Shown: in pieces, positions 45,364-58,545 of the stretch
Numbering within the stretch: the stretch's first letter is position 1
Layout of the letters: each line of letters begins with the position of its first letter
NCBI GenBank assembly: GCA_023052935.1
Contig: CM041292.1
Coordinates: forward strand, 31,755,454-31,819,453
DNA: 64,000 bases
From: Piezodorus guildinii
Taxonomy: Eukaryota > Arthropoda > Insecta > Hemiptera > Pentatomidae
Reading direction: 5' to 3'
Program-made: the position numbers and the translations under genes
The notes under the pieces: model-generated
Database searches by the model: none
Seen by the model: the letters and a program-made list of their open reading frames with translations, nothing else
What the model was told of the DNA's origin: nothing

Positions 45364-46245
45364 TTGGGTTGTGTCACATGAAATGTCCGTTTTCAAGGTA
45401 AAGAATTTTTATTAAAAATACGATATGAAAACAAGATAATTTTATTCGAAGTATGTTCCTTCTTTTTCTACACATTTTCCCCAACGTGACACCAACTTTT
45501 TTATCCGCGAACTGAAAAACTCTGAGCTTTGTAGTGGAAAAAAATCTGAAAACGCATTTTTCACTTGATCATCATTTTCAAAAAGTTTTCCTTTGACGAA
45601 GTTGTCTAAATTCCTGAACAGGTGGTAATCTGTTGGAGACAAGTCGGGAGAATATGGTGGGTGCGGAAGAACTTCGTAGTCCAGTTCTTTCAACTTTTGC
45701 GCGGTATGTTTTGAAACATGGGGTCTTGCTGCCGCTCAGTGAGATCATGAGGTACCCATTTATCGAGCTTTTTAACTTTCCCAATACACTTTAAATGTCT
45801 GGCAACAGTAGATGCACTTGCATTTAGTTGTGCTGAGAGTCCTTTAACTGTCTATTGCGGAGGGAGGTCTTCCTCGGGGCAAGTTTTTCAAGTCGGTATC
45901 CCCAGCTGAAAAATTAGCAAACCAACGGCGAATGGTCTGTTCATTAACACTCCCTTCCCCAAACGCCTTGCAATTATTTCTAGCGGCCTCAGCTGCTGAA
46001 TGGCCGAGTTTAAACTCGTACAAAAATACTACTCGAAAATCGCGTGTTTCCATGTTTATATTTGGAGGTATACTAAACAGTGGGTAATTGATTGGGAAGC
46101 TAATGTTGATAATATATAAAGGTAGAGGATTAGTAACTGTTTATTTTAAAGATGTAAACATTTGGAGGAAAACAACAGAGACCTGCAGAATCCTTTATGT
46201 ATTTCCGAAACTATAAAAACGGTCATTTCAAGTGAAATAACCCAA
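45364..46245 (-). mobile_element. mariner element 2, internally deleted
   Basis: Terminal repeats as in element 1, TA on both sides, 882 bp. The minus strand codes METRDFRVVFLYEFKLGHSA and on to TIRRWFANFSAGDTDLK, then, in another frame, LDYEVLPHPPYSPDLSPTDY and SRWGKCVEKEGTYFE. It has the same internal deletion as element 1 (junction at the TERQQ codons), plus a further loss of about 45 bases near 45850. The C-terminus is better preserved than in element 1. Confidence 0.9.
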
Positions 46246-46249
46246 TAAT

Positions 46250-47489
46250 TACAAATAATGAAATTTATACTTAAATGGAAAAAAAAAAAAAATGTGATTC
46301 GTTAAGAAAAAGAAAAATTTCCTTTTACTTCTTGTGGTTAAGAACGAATGAAAGTTGATTAACCTAGCAAATTTTTTTTTATCCTTAGTGTACAAAAAAA
46401 TAATTTATTCCTACAAAAAATAATAAATAAATAAAATCTCTTCAGAAAATGGAGTAAGAAGTAAATGGCTTACACATAACGATGAGCATAAAATATTTTG
46501 AGAGGCACCGTAATGCAATAACAACAGGCTGAATATCTCAGAAGAACAGAATAAAAGAATATCGGCAACAACGAAGAGATATTGGACCGAAAGAAAAGAA
46601 AACTAAAACTAAAATATTCACAAATAAATTATGGATTCAACCTGTTCGAAGGTGTTATTAAACCATTTAATGGGTAGGTTAGTCCCATCATATTTAAAAT
46701 ATTTCTTTATTTCTAAATAAATACTATATAATTAAAATACCCTTTATAAGTCTAAAATAATCTTTGTATTAAAAAATTCAAAATAAGAAGTGGAACTGTT
46801 TCACAACTAATCATTGTTGTTAATGCAACCAAAAATTAAACAATCACTATCTCAAAATTGGCGAGAATTTTGAGAGCATTTAAGTGCGAGAAGGACTGTG
46901 ATGTACGGAATAATAAAACTGAAAACAAACTATCTTTTAGAGATGGGAATAATTCCGACTATAATCTCTTGGATCTATCCAGAAACTTTTGTATTTCGAA
47001 CTAACGGATCCTCACTGCTTCAGTTAAATAAATGAAGTTTTCTCTTAGCTATCTCATGGGCAATGACACCGTAGTTTTCCCCCAAGATAAAACAGTAGTT
47101 TTATGTTATTTTATTTAAACTAATGATTTAAAAGCTTACTATTTGTTTAACACTTTGTATATTATATTTAGATATTTTTTTCTAATGAAAATAGTAAATT
47201 GTATATATGAGGTATAGAATTAAGAATTATCGCTAACTTCAAATCAATTCAAATGGAAAACGGATGAACTTAGATGATTGATGTAGACTATTTTTCCTTT
47301 ATGAATATTTTTATATATATAATGTAGTTGAAAGTTTAATTTTATTCATTTAATTTAACTTTATACTCTACTGCTTTGCCTATCCAGATTTATATACGAT
47401 TTTTTTTTTTTTTTTTTTTTTTTTTCCGTAGGCTTAAACCACTTGGGTCATTTTCGCCTTAAATCAAGGATTAAATATTATAGTTTATT
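46250..47489. other. Unassigned, AT-rich
   Basis: No gene or full repeat. 47374-47396 resembles the GCCTATCCAGATTTA block of SINE family 1. A T-run spans 47400-47425. Confidence 0.4.
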
Positions 47490-47770
47490 GTAGAAGTCTG
47501 TCTGTCGTAGGAAGCCAAATAGTTTTGCAGCAGTCTGTATATTGTCTTGTAAAACGGTTTTAACAGTAACCGGGCAACCGCATGTTGGGCATTTAGTAGA
47601 AGGTTCCGTGCCATGAGATGTCCGTGAGTTTTTCGGGTGTGTACAATACGCATGCGCGCCAGGATAACCTCTTCCCTATAGCGATCTTTAACGAGATGCC
47701 CGATACCACAAAGACTAGGGACCACTGTTTTAGGTAACTTCCGTGAGACGACATAACAAAGGATTTTAAC
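47490..47770 (-). pseudogene. LINE RNase H end fragment
   Basis: The minus strand reads YREEVILARMRIVHTRKTHG, then HLMARN, the RR.E..L.R.RIGHT..TH block after LINE RNase H domains, followed by an eroded finger. Related to 22590-22970. Confidence 0.6.
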
Positions 47771-47779
47771 TCCCTTAAA

Positions 47780-48190
47780 AAAAGTACAAAGACAATAAGT
47801 TTTTAAACAAACACATTTATTGATATTTACAGTAGTACTAGGAAATACATTAAGTAAATGTAATACAATGACATGAAATACATGTTGAGACACTACCACT
47901 GTCAATATTCCAATAAGAATTCGAAATCAGAAGGTCCCGCAATCATCTGCTATTCAGGCACCTCAGAGGATTATTAGAAATCGAAGAAGAAGCAAGGATT
48001 AAAATAATGGGTTGGAGTGGGAATGGAGTTTGAAATGAAAAGAATGGTACCTAGTCAGGTTAACAACAACTGAACATTAAGGTGTTTATGGATCAGTTTA
48101 TTATAAATAAAGAGCATTGAGGATTTTGGGTTGCAAGGGTTTGGCTATGAGAAGTAGTCACAAAAGTTTCTTGTCGTTGAAGAGCCGGTG
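47780..48190 (-). mobile_element. Jockey-type LINE 3' fragment, eroded
   Basis: The 3' UTR block (ATTGATATTTACAGTAGTA) is followed by the reversed C-terminal coding region (CACCTCAGAGGATTATTAG, TTTATGGATCAGTTTATTAT). These match the other family members with many changes. Confidence 0.6.
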
Positions 48191-48949
48191 TACAATTTAC
48201 TGATCAAATAGAGAAATTGTTGATCAACGCTTACATCCTAATTAAGTGATTAAAGTTTATTCTTTGTAAATACGGTTTAAGTACAGTTAACGTAATCAGC
48301 CGTCAGGGAGCCGCACATAGGCTTTCCACTCATGTGCGCACGCAACAAGTTAGCTAAGTTCTCTTTTGTAGTGAGTGCGTGCTTTCTTTGTTTCTTTGAG
48401 GGAAAATGAAGATTTAAAACAAATTAAAAAAAAAGAAGAGCAGAAAATTTCTCCAAATTAGAGGAGGAACTGTTACTTAAAATCGTCGATTCCCACTTCA
48501 TCTGTAAGAAGCAGAAAATAGAAAAACATTTAAAAAAATTCAACACACGAGAGAGTAACAATTGAAAATAATTGTCCCTTCACGACTTGAATGCGTTAAA
48601 ATGAAGGAATTTACAAGTGCTTAAATTCAATTTGCGGAAGCTGTAACTAAAGAAAGAATAAAAGCAGAAAAATAATTGCGATTCCTTAGAAGATAGCATT
48701 ACAATGTAAAGATCCAGACTCCAAGGAATGATGGTGAAGATTATGCGATACATAACCTTTACATTAAATTTCATTATTGTAAATATATTTGTGTTTTTGA
48801 TTATTGTATGTATATATTTTTTATTTTTTTAAATGTTTGTGTTTCATTTTTTATTACAGGACAAGTAAGTATCTTTAATATCATTGTAGATATAGTTGTG
48901 TTGTTTTTCTTTTAGTGTAAGAATGTTCTTGTTATTATTATTGTAAACT

Positions 48950-48950
<1 letters not shown>
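48191..48950. other. Unassigned
   Basis: No gene or repeat recognised. Confidence 0.4.
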
Positions 48951-49215
<265 letters not shown>

Positions 49216-49334
49216 ATAGGGAATCTATTATTACCTTAGCCAATTAAAAAACCACACAAAAAACCTAACTACGAAAGTAATTTTCTTCGTTTCTCTTTTT
49301 TTCATAAGATCTTTCAAATGACTGCTATAAATAC

Positions 49335-49406
49335 AACAAAAAAAGAATTTGCGAAATCGGTCAAGCCCTTAATGCGTGAGGAGATCACCAAGGGAAAAGG
49401 GGATTC

Positions 49407-49472
<66 letters not shown>
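49335..49472. repeat. Second copy of the repeat end with (AT)n tail
   Basis: GAAATCGGTCAAGCCCTTAA, then TGCGTGAGGAGATCAC, ends in a 65-base AT tract. Two copies in the same orientation suggest a 3' end of an unidentified retroelement with a TA tail. Confidence 0.65.
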
Positions 49473-49475
<3 letters not shown>

Positions 49476-50382
49476 CTTCTTTCATTATTATATTATATGT
49501 ATATTTGTTAATATATATAACAATACTCATTTGGATTACAAAAATGATAAAGGTGATACAAACTAACTACAAAAACTCACACTTAACACAGATGAGTCTA
49601 GAAAACCAAGATGAAGCTAACAATAACAAGGTGTGATCGAAATTCATCAGGCTAAATTCACAATCCGGATTTGATTAAGAAGTTCCACTTAAACAAGTAT
49701 TGTACACCCGGCCTTAATTAAAAGTAAAATGATTAATTGAAGAGTCAAATCAAACAAAATCATTACTTATATTTTTCCTGAAAATATCCCTAATTACTTA
49801 GCCGGATTTAAAAGCTGACTAATACAAGGAAAAGACTGAAGAATTTCATTATTTGATTCCGAGCTTTCCTTCTATTCAATAAACACATTTCCAACTACCC
49901 CGCTCTCCCAAGGGACGCTATTCCCCGACCGTTTTTCCAAATCTATTGGGTTTTCAATTTGAATTACAGAAAGGCAGCAACTTTTTAAATTAGCCAATCA
50001 AAGTCTGTTTCCACGATTGGGCTAATTTAGTTGCTCTTTTTCTTTCTTTTCTTTTCACAACGGTATAATATCTAGCTTTATAAAGTCTATAACTTTACTT
50101 TTTCGATAGTTTTTTAATTAAAATACAATTTAGTAGTAAGTAGTAACTATTTGGTTTTGTAATGAGAAATAAATAAAAAGGTAGCAGGAACTCCACTTCT
50201 ATTCTGTGTAGCAATTGTTTTGAGAATAATTATTTACTATATAATTTCAGCCGTGAAGCAACGCTGAGGTAGGGAGACCGTCCTGCTGCTCACCCAGGCT
50301 CTACAAAGTGGGTACCCGAGTTACCTTTCGTTAGGACCGTGCCTTTCCGTAAGAACTAGCAAAAGTGCTTAATCTCTGTATT
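49473..50382. other. Unassigned
   Basis: No gene recognised. 50250-50360 is GC-richer. Confidence 0.35.
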
Positions 50383-51371
50383 AGGCTTTTGATATAGTTT
50401 AGCATCCAGGACTACTCTATAAACTCCGCAAATTCCTCTCCCCGACATATTTCCTAATAAGCCGTTCCTACCTTACAGATAGACCCTTAAAAGTTAATCA
50501 TAATCTCTCCTACTCCTCAGTATTCAATCAGTCAGCCGGTGTACCTCATGGTAGTATCCTAGGCCAATCCTCTACACGGTGTATACAGCTAATATCCCTA
50601 TCCGTCCAAGCACTGTTCTTTCCACTTACGCTGAAGATTCATGTGTGCTATCCGTGAATAATGACACTAACGTTGCTTCCCAAATCCTACATAAATCCCA
50701 CTAAATCACCTTCACTCTACGACGTTAACCTTATGATTTGCTGTCTCGCTGTTTCCTTTAACCATACAACACTCATCACTGTGGAACAAACACCTTGGAC
50801 TTTATCTTGACAAACGTCTTACTTGGAGTACTCATACAAGACATAAACGACAAGAAACTTCTCGTAGATATCGACTATTAAAGCAGTTATTGAGAAACGA
50901 TCAAAACTCCCTCTTTACACAACCATTATCACACCCATTTTGACTTATAGCAATGAGCTACGGGGTCCACTAGACCATCGAATTCCTCCCGCATCCAATC
51001 CGTTCAAACCAAAATCCTTCAAAAATCCTCGAAGGCCTTACTTTGTGACCAATAAACTCATACATAGAGACCTGAATATCCCAGTAGTTGCAGAAATCGC
51101 CAAAAAAGATACACCTCATTTCATTTCAAATTATCCGTCCATACAAACCAGCTTGTCCGTAATCTCTCATTTACATGTATTCCCAATAATCCTTCAAGGC
51201 GTCTGAAAAGGCAGTGGCTTCGAGACCAGCTGATCAAATAAATATTGAAGTGCTACCGCTGGGTAAATTCTCCTTAAGACTTTTTCAAGCCAATTTTCTG
51301 TAAATAGCTCATTTGCTTTTTGTACTAAGTTGTACATTTCAATCAAAGATTCAAAAAAAAAAAAAAAAAAA
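50383..51371 (+). pseudogene. Jockey-type LINE, degraded 3' half with A-tail
   Basis: It starts at motif A (AFDIV, stop, then HPGLLYKLRKFL) and includes SAGVPHGSILG (motif B, Q changed to H) and frameshifted C-terminal blocks (FVTNKLIHRDLNIPVVAEI). It ends in a 19-A tail at about 51353. Multiple stops and shifts make it the oldest of the large fragments. Confidence 0.8.
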
Positions 51372-51607
51372 TCACTATATTACTGAACTTATGACCGACC
51401 ACAAATAGGTTATAGTGTTGCACTTTTTTTATTAGAATTTTTTTGTTTATTTCAAGTTTTTTCTTGATGAAATTGCCTACAGGGTATCGATTGAATATAA
51501 TAAAAATAATTCCATATTCTTTAATCAATTCTTAGTTTAATTGACTGTAATAAAGAATAAAATCAAGCAAGGCCCGAATGTTGCTTGCGTATTGTAGTTT
51601 TGAAAAA

Positions 51608-52060
51608 ATGGTGCGAGCAGCACGCAAATTTCACATACCCCGACTGTTAAATATCATATTAGAACTATTAAATAAACCTAAAATTGAAAAAAGGTGTTTC
51701 AGTTTCGGTAGTAACATATGATTTAGATTAAATAATATAGCAATATAAAGTTCTTGTGTATAATTATCAGTTATAGGTTTATGCCCTATTCGTCAATTTG
51801 CATTACCTTTTACAACTTTGTATATAAGATAATATTTTTTTTTTAAATCTTTAAGTTTCCAACGGTATATTAAGCATTTATAGTACTGTCCCCATGTTAA
51901 CAATAGTAAAAATTACATTTAAAAAAATATTTTAACCGTTTTCTCTTTTAGTTGGTTATTAAATTCGTTTAACTTTTATACTTAGCTGTTTTTCAACAAT
52001 CCTAATAAGATGATAAGACTAATTCTTTTATATTTATAAAATTAAAGATATAAACTTGAT
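51608..52060 (-). repeat. Repeat A, partial, inverted
   Basis: Starts AATGGTGCGAGCAGCACGCA and continues through the family blocks. Shares GTTTATGCCCTATTCGT with 640-1190. Confidence 0.65.
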
Positions 52061-53284
52061 GGGAATGGAAGGACGCTTAATTTCTGGATCCCACGAATTG
52101 ACCGAATGTTAGCAGTCGATTATTAAATTAAAATCAATTATAAAGGCTCAAATATGGAGTCCTAGAACATCCCTATGTTCATCTCATCTCTGATTTAGAG
52201 ACTAGTTATTTTTTTTTTAAACTATGGGGTTTATTTAAAAATATAGAAAATTATTGATATAATTAAAAATATAGTAAATTTTAAAATAAAATATATTTGG
52301 TTAATTCATCAGTTTTATAAATTTATTTATTTCTGTTTCTATGACCCTAAAGATCCCCCAGATTTTAGCGATAATTCATTATATATTTTTACAAAAAAAC
52401 GTTAGTAATTTAGTGAGGAAGAGATAGCGCTAGTAAGGATGTGTCAAAACTCCTTAACAGTTGCTTGATGGTGGCAAAAACCTAGGAAGTGGACGAGAAG
52501 CAGAAAAACAAACCCTCAACTCCAACAGAACTAATCGTCCAACTTATTCGAGTATTTTTCACTGCCGTGACAGCGGCCGAAGTCCGGTAACGACTCGTAG
52601 AGACTAATTGTAAGTAATAATATCCTGGAATGACGTCGTTCCAGTCCCGTAACTTCCAGTATATCACCTTTACATTTTTATACCTCCATGGCAATTATAA
52701 TGCTTGTACCATTTTTATATCGCTGGAATTCGCCTCATTAACGGCTGCCGTTGGCATTCATGCGTTAAGTTAAATAACTGAATATTATTTAAATGAAAAC
52801 GCAACAGACCATAGAAAAATCTGTATTCCTACACTGTTATTAATATAATTTAAAGGCATTTAAATATAGTTTAAAATGTCTAGACCTACCATAAAAATCT
52901 TTATTTTTTTTTACTCGCTTTACGTAAATAAGAAATAAAATTAATGAATTATTTTTTCTGTGACGTTAAATACCTTTGCAACCCAGATAATTTTATAATA
53001 TCAAATGAAGATAATAACAGTTACCCACTGTTTCGCAAGAAAATCACTTAAAGAAAAAATTAATGACAGAAAAAAAAATGTGGACACCAAAGAATTAATT
53101 TTGCCGTTCCATCCTGTTTATCCGTAGACAAATTCATGTGATCATTATAAATTCTTAGCACATCGACACCACCTAAATCGTTTACAAGGTAATTAGAAAT
53201 AAGCAATGCTTGGCCTTTGTGAGATCATTGAAATTAACTTCCCAAAGTTAGTGATTACTAAATTTTGAGAAAAAAACTAAAAAG
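52061..53284. other. Unassigned
   Basis: AT-rich. 52480-52760 is GC-richer, with no recognised domain. Confidence 0.4.
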
Positions 53285-53550
53285 GGGTCATCTGTAGTGT
53301 AGTACCATAACAGCCTTATATACACAAGGATGTGGGTTCAATCACGGCAGATGGACCTAGGATTTATTTATGGTAGTAAAAATTCCTTGGTTATGCCGTC
53401 CCACGGAGGAGTCGTAAAAGGATGGTCTCGACTCTCTGCGATCTTAAGAACTCAAAGTACCCAAATTGAACATGCATGGGTAAAATTTATGAATTTCTCC
53501 CTAGCATCGCCCGATTAGCCATAGCCAAGCAAGTTGCTGAGAGGAAAATA
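53285..53550 (+). mobile_element. tRNA-derived SINE (family 1, copy 3)
   Basis: ATAACAGCC head part, GTGGGTTCAATCACG (B box), TTATGCCGTCCCACGGAGGA and CGCCCGATTAGCCATAGCC. Diverged and lacking a clear tail. Confidence 0.65.
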
Positions 53551-54149
53551 AAAAAATACAACATTTACTATCTTTAATCCAATATTGATATAAGTTTCAA
53601 GAATCGCTCGGGTTCATAACAATGCTGTCACATATAGTTTTTATGAAATCCCATCCACTACTTTTTGTTATGCATGCAAAAATGTTTTTTCAATTTTGTC
53701 GTTCTATCACTAAAAGACGATAAATAAAAAGCTGATTGTTTAACAAATATTTTACTTTATTTATAGTCGAAATTGAATCTATGGTTTGGTTTGACATTCT
53801 TAGTGCTCAACTTGCCTCATAACCTTGCTCAACTTACCTCACCTATGGGGTACATTGAGCAAACTTGACTTATGACCTGGATTTAAGTAGCGGTATCTCT
53901 TAAATTCGACTTCTTAAAAATAAACTTACTATGGACACTTTTGCTAAGGGGTATATAACGAATCGCTTCAATCATCACGTCGCTTAAAAAACAATTGAGA
54001 CTTATCATTGAGGAGCTATATCCGTTCAAGTTAAAAATTGCTCAACTAGCCCCGCCCTACCCTACATACAATCTATAAAAACAGTTTTCTGATTCACAAC
54101 ATCTTTCCATTTATTTATTTTTTTATTTATTTTATTATTATTTTTTTTG
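53551..54149. other. Unassigned, with a TTGCTCAA inverted pair
   Basis: TTGCTCAACTTACC and GGGGTACATTGAGCAA at 53826-53861 can form an imperfect hairpin. A related TTGCTCAACTAGCCCCGCCC lies at about 54039. Possibly ends of an unrecognised element. Confidence 0.35.
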
Positions 54150-54335
54150 TTTTGATCATCCCTACCTCACCTTTGAAGGGCCAGGAGGTGAGGGCAGGGG
54201 ATAAATGCCGAGATAAAATCCCCCAGCATCGAGACTCGAACTCGTAAATTATTTGTTTAAACTTTTCGGTTCTCTGTTGCTAGGCAACGCGTGCTCAAAG
54301 CAACGCGCGCTAACACGCTCGACCACCCCACCCTC
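54150..54335 (-). mobile_element. tRNA-derived SINE (family 4)
   Basis: The minus strand head is GGTGGTCGAGCGTGTTAGCG (A-box-like). GAGTTCGAGTCTCGATGCTG (B-box-like) follows about 65 bases later, a wider spacing than in a tRNA, because of an extra GTTGCCTAGCAACAG palindrome between the boxes. A T-rich stretch on the + strand follows at 54105-54150 and would be the A-rich tail. Confidence 0.6.
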
Positions 54336-54492
54336 CCCCCCATTTATTTTAACAACGTAAAAAAGATTTGGTATGTAATATTGTTTCTAATATCTTGCGG
54401 ACTGAATGAAGTAATATCATTTCTAAGATATTGTACGACGTTGACAACATTGAACTTCTCTGAAATCTTGTGCTTTCCAGCGGTATATTAAC

Positions 54493-54493
<1 letters not shown>

Positions 54494-54526
<33 letters not shown>

Positions 54527-54543
54527 TATAGTATATATATACG

Positions 54544-54622
<79 letters not shown>
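54494..54622. repeat. Long (TA)n microsatellite with phase breaks
   Basis: Nearly 130 bases of alternating TA. It is preceded by a short repeat A scrap (TTTCCAGCGGTATATTA) on the minus strand. Confidence 0.95.
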
Positions 54623-54624
<2 letters not shown>

Positions 54625-54674
54625 ACATACATATATACTACTCAGATATTTTTTTTTTATGCCTAGCTTGATAA

Positions 54675-55285
54675 TAATAATAATATAGGCTTAGCGAACC
54701 CGAAGGTTCGATGCCGATACCACCAAATCCGCCTACACAGACTCGTCCAATGTTCACCGTTCAAGCCCAAGCCCTCGAGATTAGCCTTAACGCAATCTTC
54801 CCATCGACGCTTCGGCCTACATTTCGGACGCCTACCAGTCGGATCAGCGAATACCAACTTTCTCGGAATTCGCTCCTCATCGAGCCCAACAACTTTACTC
54901 GCCCATTTGAGTCTCCGCGATGCTATCAACTCAATTATTTCACAGAATACAAGTTCCGCAATTCCGCGTTGTGCAACCTTCCAAACTCCCCAGTGGCCTC
55001 ATCTCTCTTCGGACCAAATATTTTACGCAGTACCTTATTCTCGAAAACCTTAAGCCGTTGTTCATCCTTCAAAGTAAGCGGCCACGTTTCACATCCGTAA
55101 AGAACCGTCGGAATAATAATAGTTTTATAAATTCTAACCTTTAAGTTTTTAGATAGAAGCCGCGAACTAAGTAACTTAGCAACTGAATAATAACTTGCAT
55201 TTCCCACCTTTAACTGGGACTTTATTTCTTCCTGGATTTCATTTTTTCTTGTTATCAACGAACCTAAATACCTAAGTTTCTGAAG
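54675..55285 (-). pseudogene. RTE-type LINE, 3' end
   Basis: The minus strand reads VRIYKTIIIPTVLYGCETWP, then LKVFENKVLRKIFGPKRDEA, and after a frameshift near 54932 SRRLKWASKVVGLDEERIPR and KCRPKRRWEDCVKANLEGLG. These are the blocks after the RT domain in RTE-like elements. The catalytic RT core is missing by 5' truncation. The tail is a short ATA/TA repeat, typical of RTE 3' ends. A different lineage from 19085-21615. Confidence 0.85.
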
Positions 55286-55384
55286 GATTATATAAATACA
55301 TTACTATATATTTTTTTAAGAGGAAATTTTTTTTTTTAACCTATGCCTAGTAAAAAATTTTTCTCTTAAAAAAAAAAATAAAAA

Positions 55385-55434
<50 letters not shown>

Positions 55435-55480
55435 ATATAGTAATGTATTTTACTTATAATCCTTCAGGAAAAATCTTTCT
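55278..55480. repeat. Fold-back around poly-A and (AT)n
   Basis: CTGAAGGATTATA plus ATACATTACTATATA (55279-55310) is matched by the inverted TATATAGTAATGTAT plus TATAATCCTTCAG at 55434-55469. The interior holds T-runs, A-runs and (AT)n. TTTTTCCTGAAGG.TTATAAG also occurs at 58722. Confidence 0.75.
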
Positions 55481-55985
55481 TTTTTTTTTTTGTGTACAAA
55501 CATCTTTCACGGAATCTCAAGATTCGTGTCGCTTATATTCAGCGTAGGATTCTACTTAAACTATTAATTAGGTTGTGTGTTATAGTTGAACAATATGGGG
55601 TAATGCAGGCATAATTACACGTACTAGAGGGCCTATAAGACGGGTAATGGATTGGCGACCTTCACAATGACCTTTATCTGGCATATAGCAAGGACTCAAT
55701 TGGCTCCATGAACAACCTTTATTTTCATTAGGGTTGCCTCCAGATGGTGATTTAGTGAGTATTCTCAATGCTAATGATGGATGGGTATGTGGGTATTAGG
55801 TTCTTCGGTTAAACAGAGGGAGGACGTGTGTACGGTGTGTGTTTTGTTCGTTTTTTTGGGGAGGGGGATTGTACATGGAAAATTAACATCCTGACTCCTT
55901 CAATTATGGTAAGGACCTTTTCCAAAAATAAAAAAAAATAAAAAATAAAAATGTAAATTCCTCCATGACTGAGAAAAACAATAGA
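55481..55985. other. Unassigned
   Basis: No recognised gene or repeat. Confidence 0.35.
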
Positions 55986-56255
55986 TGGGGTTACCTATAT
56001 AGGTGTGGCTAACATAACAGCTTTTACGTTCTAGGTTCTTGGTTCAAACCTGAAGGTGGGCCTAGGAGTTTTTAATTGGAGTAAAAACTACTTAGTTATG
56101 TCGTCCTTCAAAAGGGACTTAACAAGGTGGTTCCAATGCCTGAGCAATGTCAGGTACTGTATAAGATCCCTGTTGTGTCGTTAAAGATTAAACTGGATAG
56201 GCAAAATTTAGAACTCCCATTGTAGCTTAAAGTAACGTTAAATGAATAAACAAAC
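55986..56255 (+). mobile_element. tRNA-derived SINE (family 1, copy 4)
   Basis: GTGGCTAACATAACAGC, TTGGTTCAAACCTGAAGG (B box), GGATAGGCAAAATTTAGAAC and tail TAAATGAATAAACAAAC. Confidence 0.75.
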
Positions 56256-56542
56256 ACAAACAATTGATAGTGAGTATGTATATCTATGATCTACTACGTT
56301 ACCAGTTCAGCGGATGACTACTATTTGAAAATAAAAATAATCTAAGCTGAGCCAGAGTAGGGATTTCAAAAGTTGACTATTTTCATAGAACCAATATATT
56401 TCCCAAAACCGGTAGGTCTTAGCGACAAATGTTATATAACAAAAAATATTTTCTATTAAATTTCTGACAAGGAAACTCTAGAGAAGCTTTTGATCCGAGG
56501 AATATTAACAAAGCAAGATCGTGTAAAAAATAAAAAATACAT

Positions 56543-56577
<35 letters not shown>

Positions 56578-58545
56578 GACTTAAAAAAAACGTAGAAAAA
56601 ACAATCCGACTAATATAGCTCCAAAAACAGTAGGTCCTTGCGCCAAAAGTTATATAAAAATATATTTGTCATTGAACTTATTATCAGCAGAGTTCCAAAC
56701 GAAATATAAACAGATTATATATTATTCAAATTTAATAAACTCGTAGGAATAATACAAATGAAAAAGATAGCATACTATAATAATAAAATACAAAACAATA
56801 ATCATATATTGCGTCGATGAAGATTATTTATTATAATCATGTTATTTGATTGTATAATGGATTGAAAGAAAGATCTTATAACCTCATCTTTACTGATAAC
56901 CTCAAAAAAAATTGCATATAAAAAAAATAAAAATTTATTGTCATTTAATAAATTTATTTTTGGTTTTTAAATGGTTATTTAAATTGCTTTTTGAGCAAAA
57001 TGTATGTACCACATGTTTCAAGATCTTTTGAAAATCAAAGATACCCCAAATATATACACATAATACATAAAACCTTTTTAATGCAAACATTCAAGATCAG
57101 TTAATAATTCAGTTCCACTCTATTATTCCGTAGAAAAATCACAAGCTGGAAAATGCTTATCAACTATGCAAATTGGTTAGCCGACCATTTAAAAGGTCTT
57201 TCTTTATAAATAAATGCAATAAATATAACTGAGATAAATTAAAATAAAATCTCAATTTCGATTAGTAAAGTAAAGAGTACATTTATAAATATAAACTACA
57301 AAACAAACCTAGATCTAACAGATTCAGCAGAGGTAATAGAAGCAAAACTGCATGCTTTAGAAAATGAAAACAAACATATATGAAACTGGTGTTAGTAAAC
57401 CATTAAAATAAAATCATACCTGCCCGCATATTTGAATTTTAACGACCTAGGGACAGGAAGTTATTTAGAAAGGTCCTAATATATCTTGTGATATCCGACA
57501 AAAACTAGAAGCAGCAGCCGGCAGGAAACACTGATACGATGCACGTTTCGGACGTGACACGAACCACTTCTTCAGGTGACTCTGGTCTCTTCTGCTCTTC
57601 ATCTGTTTCCGTCCTTATATTTCGGCATGTCCTTATTCACTAACTGGTGTGAACAGGTACCGTTGGGTATTAAATCTGGTGACATTATCTACTGATATAC
57701 ATATATATTTTTTAATGAAACTCTAATCACATAATAAAAAAATCTTTTAATAAGGTATATATTTTTAAAAACTGACATTAATAAATAATATGATAATGAT
57801 AATGAAATAAATAATGACGTATTTAATAATGACTATTTGAAATAACAACGTAAAGCAATAAACATAAATTCTAAAAAAAAACAATCATACCTACACACAT
57901 CTTTTATTCTTAAGGTTCTTCCCCCCAATATAAAGTTACTTAAACAATTCAAATGGGCCAAATATGTTATTATTATTTAATATTGCATACACTTAATAGT
58001 TGGTTAAATAAAAAATAAAAAGATAAATAAACCATTCAATAATAACAGAAAAGGAGCTTTTTTTTCAGTTGTTTACAATTCATTCAATAAAAATCTTTTT
58101 GAAAGTGTTAAATGTATCATGATTACATACATCATTACTTAACTAACATTAAAAACTTCAATCACAACTCACTGAGTTATTTTCCATATTTAATACCAAA
58201 CCTATAAGAAATATAATATAACCAAACCTATATTATTAATATTTTACGAATCAGATCCTTTATATTTTATTGTTGACTTTGGCCCTGTGATACATTGACC
58301 TCTAATATATTTAAATTATATATTTTTTATCTTAAGCCTTAGATTGTTGAAAAAATGTTCTTTATTTTTATTTATTTTTTTTTGCAGAATTAGTGTGTGT
58401 GAACCTGAAAACGAGAAATGACTGTTTATACATTTCATTTTTTTTTTTTTAGTCATTTTTAGAAATACGATTTATATCATTTTGAAAACAATTGCTTTTA
58501 TATTTTTCATTAAATTATTTTCTCAGTTGTATCTATCTATCTATC

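Noticed and set aside
54711..55144. Open frames on the + strand
   Set aside because: Antisense to the RTE C-terminal coding region.
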